From: Bacteroidales bacterium UBA3810 | Lineage (GTDB): Bacteria > Bacteroidota > Bacteroidia > Bacteroidales > Paludibacteraceae | NCBI GenBank assembly: GCA_002368645.1 | Contig: DFEE01000008.1 | Location: 1 to 11,012, forward strand | Reading direction: 5' to 3' | Length of the DNA stretch: 11,012 nucleotides | The notes under the pieces: generated by a model | What the model was told of the DNA's origin: nothing | Database searches by the model: none | What the model saw: only the letters and a program-made list of their open reading frames with translations | Shown: positions 6,886 to 11,012 of the stretch, piece by piece | How positions within the stretch are numbered: the first letter of the stretch is position 1 | Layout: each line of letters opens with the position of its first letter | Position numbers and translations under genes: made by a program

Positions 6886-8638
6886 ATATTTTCTTTTCTA
6901 TTTCGTGTTTGATATGTTCGTATCGTTTGGACAACTCATCGGTGAACGTCGTGGTAAGTGCTTGTTCTATTTCCTTTTGCTCTTGCTCAAGCGCCGCAAT
7001 CTGTGCTTCGGTATCGGCAATCATTTTTTGCTTTTTGCGCTCTGCGGCAGCCGCCGCTTTCTGCGCGAGGAAGTCAGCCTTAGCACTGCTTGATGTATCG
7101 GTATGGTCTTGTAGTGCTCTGGTAGTGCTCTGGTAATGCTCTGGTAATGCTCCAGTAGTGCTCTGGTAGTTGTCAGGGAGGCTTAAGGGCTCATAGACGG
7201 AGCCGAAATGCTCTCTGACAGTTCCTCCGCCGAAGACATAAATCTTGTCCACCAATCCGTCCAAGAAGTCTCGGTCGTGGGAGACGAGGATGACAGTGCC
7301 ATTGAAGTCTTTGAGGGCTTGCTTCAGCACATCTTTAGAGGGCATGTCCAAGTGATTGGTGGGCTCATCAAGAATGAGTAAGTTACCGGGTTCCAAGAGG
7401 AATCGTATCATGGCAAGCCTGCTTCTCTCGCCTCCTGAAAGGACTTTGACACGTTTGTCCGATGCTTCTCCACCGAACATGAAGGCGCCGAGTATATCCC
7501 TTATCTTAGTGCGGATGTCACCTACAGCGACACGGTCAATGGTGTCAAATACCGTCAAGTTTTCATCCAAGAGGGCAGCTTGGTTTTGGGCGAAATAGCC
7601 TATTTTAACGCCATGCCCGATTTTGAGTGTTCCCAAATAGTCCAGTTGCCCCATTATGCAACGTACCAAGGTTGTTTTACCCTCACCGTTCTTACCCATG
7701 AAGGCTACTTTCTCGCCTCGGCGAATAGTGAGATTGACGTTTTCAAGGACCGGGGCGGCATCGCCGTAGGCTTTGGTAAGCCCTTCAATAATAACGGGAT
7801 AGTCTCCGCTTCGCTCCGCAGGCGGGAAACGTAAATGCAGTTTGGCAGTATCTTCGAGATCCACCTCAAGTCGCTCTAACTTAGCGAGTTGTTTGATACG
7901 GCTCTGGACCTGAACGGCTTTCGTGGGCTTATAGCGGAAACGCTCAATGAAAGCCTCTGCGTCAGCAATCATTTTTTGCTGATTTTCATATGCCCGAACC
8001 TGTTGGTCATGCCGTTCTTGCCGCAATGTAACAAACTGATTGTATGGTACATTATAGTCATATATCCGTCCGAGGGTTATTTCAATAGTTCTGGTGGTGA
8101 CTCGGTTGATAAACGCCCTGTCGTGACTCACAAGTACAACGGTCATGGTACTGCGTCGAATAAACTCCTCTAACCACTCAATGGACTCGATATCCAAATG
8201 ATTAGTAGGCTCATCCAAGAGCAGCAGGTCAGGGTGGGCAAGTAGGATTTTGGCGAGTTCAATACGCATGCGCCATCCTCCGCTGAACTCGGAGCAGGGT
8301 CTGTCAAAATCTTTTCTCTCAAATCCCAATCCGATTATGGTACGGTCCATCTCGGCAATCATTCTCGGGTCGTCACCTTGATAGATTTCTTCCCGCAGCG
8401 TTTGTTCGTCCTTAAGAAGCATGACTTGCGGGAGGTAACCAATTTTGATACCGGACTCCATGGCAATGTTTCCTGCCGTAGGCGTATATTCTCCTGCGAG
8501 GAGCCGGAGGAGCGTTGTTTTGCCGGCGCCGTTTTTGCCGACTAAAGCGATGCGGTCTTTCCTATTGATAAGAAAGGAAATGTCGTCTAAGACCGGCTTG
8601 GCGCCAAACTCCATTGTCAAATGCTCCACACTAACCAT
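6857..8638 (-). CDS. ABC-F family ATPase (translation factor type, no membrane domain)
   Basis: A soluble protein of 593 residues with two ATP-binding cassettes. NBD1 has Walker A GKNGAGKTT (34-42), signature FSGGWRMR (118-125), LLLDEPTNHLD (139-149) and switch SHD (171-173). A linker (about 210-265) with KPTKAVQVQSRIKQLAKLE forms the ribosome-reaching arm. NBD2 has GKNGEGKTT (315-323), LSGGERSR (400-407), LILDEPTNHLDM and SHD (453-455). A flexible, repeat-encoded segment (490-512) leads to a C-terminal coiled coil (about 530-588). ABC-F proteins act on the ribosome E site in translation or antibiotic protection; this one is nearest to the housekeeping Uup/YheS-like types, but the subgroup is uncertain. 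The ATG at 8638 begins the NBD1 strand. An upstream in-frame ATG at 8749 would add 37 residues that are only the antisense-free shadow of uvrA codons. An AAGGAG 7 nt before the ATG, inside uvrA, may serve as a ribosome site. It overlaps uvrA by 8 nt. Confidence 0.88.
   Translation of the reverse strand: MVSVEHLTMEFGAKPVLDDISFLINRKDRIALVGKNGAGKTTLLRLLAGEYTPTAGNIAMESGIKIGYLPQVMLLKDEQTLREEIYQGDDPRMIAEMDRTIIGLGFERKDFDRPCSEFSGGWRMRIELAKILLAHPDLLLLDEPTNHLDIESIEWLEEFIRRSTMTVVLVSHDRAFINRVTTRTIEITLGRIYDYNVPYNQFVTLRQERHDQQVRAYENQQKMIADAEAFIERFRYKPTKAVQVQSRIKQLAKLERLEVDLEDTAKLHLRFPPAERSGDYPVIIEGLTKAYGDAAPVLENVNLTIRRGEKVAFMGKNGEGKTTLVRCIMGQLDYLGTLKIGHGVKIGYFAQNQAALLDENLTVFDTIDRVAVGDIRTKIRDILGAFMFGGEASDKRVKVLSGGERSRLAMIRFLLEPGNLLILDEPTNHLDMPSKDVLKQALKDFNGTVILVSHDRDFLDGLVDKIYVFGGGTVREHFGSVYEPLSLPDNYQSTTGALPEHYQSTTRALQDHTDTSSSAKADFLAQKAAAAAERKKQKMIADTEAQIAALEQEQKEIEQALTTTFTDELSKRYEHIKHEIEKKIYEWEILCND
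7112..7177 (-). repeat. 11-bp tandem array inside the ABC-F coding sequence, six units
   Basis: Plus-strand units: TAGTGCTCTGG (7112-7122 and 7123-7133), TAATGCTCTGG (7134-7144), TAATGCTCCAG (7145-7155), TAGTGCTCTGG (7156-7166), TAGTTGTCAGG (7167-7177). Three units are identical, one differs by one base, and the rest by three. Because 11 is not a multiple of three, each unit is read in a new frame and the protein shows an 11-residue period: NYQSTTGALPE (490-500), then HYQSTTRALQD (501-511). The array sits in the linker between NBD2 and the coiled coil. Confidence 0.88.
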
Positions 8639-11012
8639 GTAATGTCTCCTTAAGATATTTACCGGTATATGATTCCGAACATTCCATGAGGGCTTCCGGT
8701 GTACCTTCAAAAACAATTTTTCCGCCCTTATCTCCTCCTTCGGGTCCAAGGTCTATGACGTGGTCTGCTGCGGCTATGATAGCGGGGTTATGCTCAATGA
8801 TGAGGACGGTGTGTCCTTTGGCAATAAGCCTATGGAGCGCGTCAAGCAAAACGTCAATATCCTTGTGGCTGAGTCCTGTAGTTGGCTCATCAAAGATAAA
8901 GAGTGTCGGCGTTGTCGTCTCTTGCGAGAGGAAAAAAGCGAGTTTGACGCGTTGTGACTCACCGCCGCTGAGTGTAGAAGCCGATTGTCCTAATTTAATA
9001 TATCCGATGCCGACGTCTTGTAGTGCCTGAAGTCGTTTGACAATGGTGTCATGGCCTGCAAAGAATGTGACGGCTTCGTCAACGGTCATCTCCAAGATAT
9101 CGTAAATGGATTTACCTTGGTAGAGCACATCCAAGACATCTTGTTTAAAGCGTTTTCCGTGACACTGTTCACAAGGCAGTACCAAGTCGGCGAGGAATTG
9201 CATTTCCACTGTGATAACGCCTTCACCCTTACAGCTCTCACATCGTCCGCCCGGGGTGTTGAAAGAAAAATGTGCAGGTGTCAAAGCTAATTGCTTAGCG
9301 AGTTGCTGGTTGGCATATAGAGCGCGTATGTCGTCATAGGCTTTAATGTAAGTGACGGGATTAGAACGTGAGGAACGCGTGAGCGGATTTTGGTCCACAA
9401 ACTCTACGTTCCTAATAAGATGCAAACTCCCTTTAAGTTCCTTATGGGAACCGGCTACCATCCCGCTATTACCGCCATAATAAGCTTTAAGAGCGGGGTA
9501 GAGTATGCGGGTGACCAAGGTACTTTTTCCGCTTCCGGACACGCCGGTAACCACGGTCATGACATTGAGCGGAAAACGCACATTAACGCCTTTGAGATTA
9601 TTTTCTGCAGCGCCGGTCAGTTCAATATAATTGCTCCACGGCCGTCTATAGGGCGGAATGACATAGTGAACCGGTTCTTTCTTAGGCGCACCGGAATAGA
9701 GGAGTTCTCCGCCATGAACACCGGCTTTAGGACCTATCTCAATGATGTTATCCGCAGCACGGATGATGTCCTCGTCATGCTCCACCACCACAATGGTGTT
9801 GTGGAGGTCTCTGAGTTCCTTGAGAACATGAATCAGTCGTTCCGTATCCCGCGGGTGCAAGCCGATAGACGGCTCGTCCAAGACATATAATGAACCTACC
9901 AAGGAAGAGCCGAGCGATTTGGCGATAGATATACGTTGCGACTCGCCTCCTGATAGCGTGCCAGCTGCGCGATTGAGCGTCAAATAGCCCAGACCGACAT
10001 CCTGCATGAATTGCAGACGAGAGGTTATTTCGTGCAGAAGCAGTCGGGCAATCTCTTGTTCGGTAGCAGAGAGATGCAGGTCTTTGAACCACAGCTGAAG
10101 TACGGTAATGGGCATTCGGAGCAGTTCTCCGATATTCTTACCTCCCACCAAAACATAGGAGGCTTCTTTTCTTAGACGTAATCCCCCGCAGAGCGGACAA
10201 TTGGTTTTGCCGCTGTAGCGTGCTAAGAGGACACGGTACTGGATGCGTTTATTTTGGTGTTTTTGCAGCTCCAAGAAGAAGTCGTTAAGCCCTTTGAAAT
10301 ATTCATTGCCGGTCCAAAGCAGTTTCTGTTGCTCCTCGGTGAGGTCGTAAAAAGGCTTATGAATCGGGAAATCGAACTTGGAAGCGTTGAGAATCAGCGT
10401 ATCTTTCCATTCCCGAAGGGTATCTCCTTTCCAGCAAACAATGGCATCGTCGTAGATAGATAGTGATTTATCCGGGACAACCAGATTAGGGTCAATGCCG
10501 GAGGCTATGCCGTAGCCATTGCAATAGGGGCAAGCCCCAATGGGGTTGTTGAAATCAAAGAGATGCTCGGAGGGCTCTATAAACTCAATGCCGTCTTGTT
10601 CAAATCTCTCGGAAAAGGCTTGCATCTCACCCCCTTCGGGATAGAGCATACACTCTCCGTGTCCTTCGTAATAGGCTGTTTGGACAGAATCGGCAAAACG
10701 GTTTCCTGTGGTTTGTTCGCCATCGGTGATGAGTCTGTCCACCAAGAGGTATAGGTTATCCGAGAACGTAATATCCGTGTTCTCAAGGCGAATAATGTCT
10801 CCGTCTTTGAAGAGTCGTGAGAATCCCATTTGCTGCCACTGTTTAAGTCGTTGTCCCAGCGTCTCAGAGTCGTTGAGACGGATAGGCGCGAGGAGGTAAA
10901 CACGGGTTCGGAGTGGTAACTTATTCATCGCTTCGACTACATCGCCGACGGTATTGCGCTTGACTTCCGTTCCGCTAACGGGGGAAATAGTGCGTCCTAT
11001 TCGGGCGTAAAG
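8631..11012 (-). CDS. uvrA: UvrABC excinuclease subunit A, N-terminus cut by the window edge
   Basis: Damage-recognition ATPase of nucleotide excision repair, which loads UvrB on lesions. 793 residues are visible; by comparison with full-length UvrA (about 940) some 120-150, including the first Walker A, lie beyond the right edge. Visible parts, in window numbering: LYARIG at the edge, CPYC (161-164) of the first zinc module, CPLC (272-275), signature LSGGESQR (353-360), DEPSIGLH (379-386), second Walker A GVSGSGKST (490-498), second zinc module CESC and CEQC (591-617), LSGGESQR (681-688) and DEPTTGL (708-714). The frame is open through the edge, so an internal ATG at 10928 is not the start. 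The first zinc module lacks its usual leading CPxC pair, and Ser replaces the usual His after DEPTTGL. It heads the visible operon and overlaps the ABC-F gene by 8 nt. Confidence 0.96.
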   Translation of the reverse strand, partial: LYARIGRTISPVSGTEVKRNTVGDVVEAMNKLPLRTRVYLLAPIRLNDSETLGQRLKQWQQMGFSRLFKDGDIIRLENTDITFSDNLYLLVDRLITDGEQTTGNRFADSVQTAYYEGHGECMLYPEGGEMQAFSERFEQDGIEFIEPSEHLFDFNNPIGACPYCNGYGIASGIDPNLVVPDKSLSIYDDAIVCWKGDTLREWKDTLILNASKFDFPIHKPFYDLTEEQQKLLWTGNEYFKGLNDFFLELQKHQNKRIQYRVLLARYSGKTNCPLCGGLRLRKEASYVLVGGKNIGELLRMPITVLQLWFKDLHLSATEQEIARLLLHEITSRLQFMQDVGLGYLTLNRAAGTLSGGESQRISIAKSLGSSLVGSLYVLDEPSIGLHPRDTERLIHVLKELRDLHNTIVVVEHDEDIIRAADNIIEIGPKAGVHGGELLYSGAPKKEPVHYVIPPYRRPWSNYIELTGAAENNLKGVNVRFPLNVMTVVTGVSGSGKSTLVTRILYPALKAYYGGNSGMVAGSHKELKGSLHLIRNVEFVDQNPLTRSSRSNPVTYIKAYDDIRALYANQQLAKQLALTPAHFSFNTPGGRCESCKGEGVITVEMQFLADLVLPCEQCHGKRFKQDVLDVLYQGKSIYDILEMTVDEAVTFFAGHDTIVKRLQALQDVGIGYIKLGQSASTLSGGESQRVKLAFFLSQETTTPTLFIFDEPTTGLSHKDIDVLLDALHRLIAKGHTVLIIEHNPAIIAAADHVIDLGPEGGDKGGKIVFEGTPEALMECSESYTGKYLKETLHG

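Noticed and set aside
8639..8749. An upstream start that would extend the ABC-F protein by 37 residues
   Set aside because: This stretch is coding for the C-terminus of uvrA in another frame, and the ATG at 8638 sits exactly at the first strand of the ABC domain.
8884..8895. CAAAGATA on the plus strand as a minus-strand TAnnTTTG promoter element inside uvrA
   Set aside because: No TTTG is found at the right spacing upstream, and it encodes the conserved LFIFDEP segment.
10926..10928. ATG at 10928 as the start of uvrA
   Set aside because: The frame stays open to the window edge and the residues upstream (LYARIG, VSGTEVKRNTVGDVVEA) are typical UvrA sequence.
1..11012. CRISPR array, tRNA, rRNA, transposase, phage or toxin-antitoxin genes
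   Set aside because: No regularly spaced repeats with unique spacers, no cloverleaf, and no such protein motifs were seen on either strand.

Overview
The window looks like a chromosomal segment of a Bacteroidota (Bacteroidales-type) bacterium. The evidence is a textbook Bacteroides-style promoter (TTTG, 20 nt, TACCTTTG) near the left edge, a BspA-like 23-residue leucine-rich-repeat protein, a UvrA of the type lacking one Cys pair in its first zinc module, and little use of Shine-Dalgarno sequences. Genus cannot be fixed from what is visible.

Layout, right to left, because every gene is on the minus strand: uvrA (5' end beyond the right edge, 8631-11012), an ABC-F ATPase (6857-8638), a NodB-like polysaccharide deacetylase (5713-6885), a GT-B glycosyltransferase (4655-5716), a small GT-A family 2 glycosyltransferase (4057-4689), a secreted BspA-like LRR protein (2339-4060), a previously easy-to-miss 52-residue single-span membrane protein (2178-2336), and a recQ-type helicase lacking its zinc module (517-2181). 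Six of the seven junctions overlap (8, 29, 4, 35, 4 and 4 nt) and one has a 2-nt gap, so this is almost certainly one translationally coupled polycistron of more than 10 kb. No internal promoter was found. It joins DNA repair (uvrA, recQ), a ribosome-type ABC-F factor and a cell-surface glycan/protein block.

From 22 to 516 is a non-coding stretch with a candidate AT-rich terminator, a 23-bp imperfect palindrome, a GC-rich hairpin patch, a heptamer tandem repeat and a short 11-bp direct repeat. At its left end a strong promoter drives another minus-strand gene, of which only seven codons (MKKILSL) are present.

The most notable points are: (i) an 11-bp tandem array, a non-multiple of three, inside the ABC-F coding sequence, which could act as a frame switch for the C-terminal coiled coil; (ii) the 52-aa membrane protein fitted exactly between the LRR gene and recQ; (iii) the RecQ C-terminus, where the Cys4 zinc motif is lost and an out-of-frame remnant of it seems to lie across the stop codon; (iv) a non-ATG, deeply overlapping start for the family 2 glycosyltransferase. 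I see no defence system, phage, transposase, CRISPR array or structural RNA gene.
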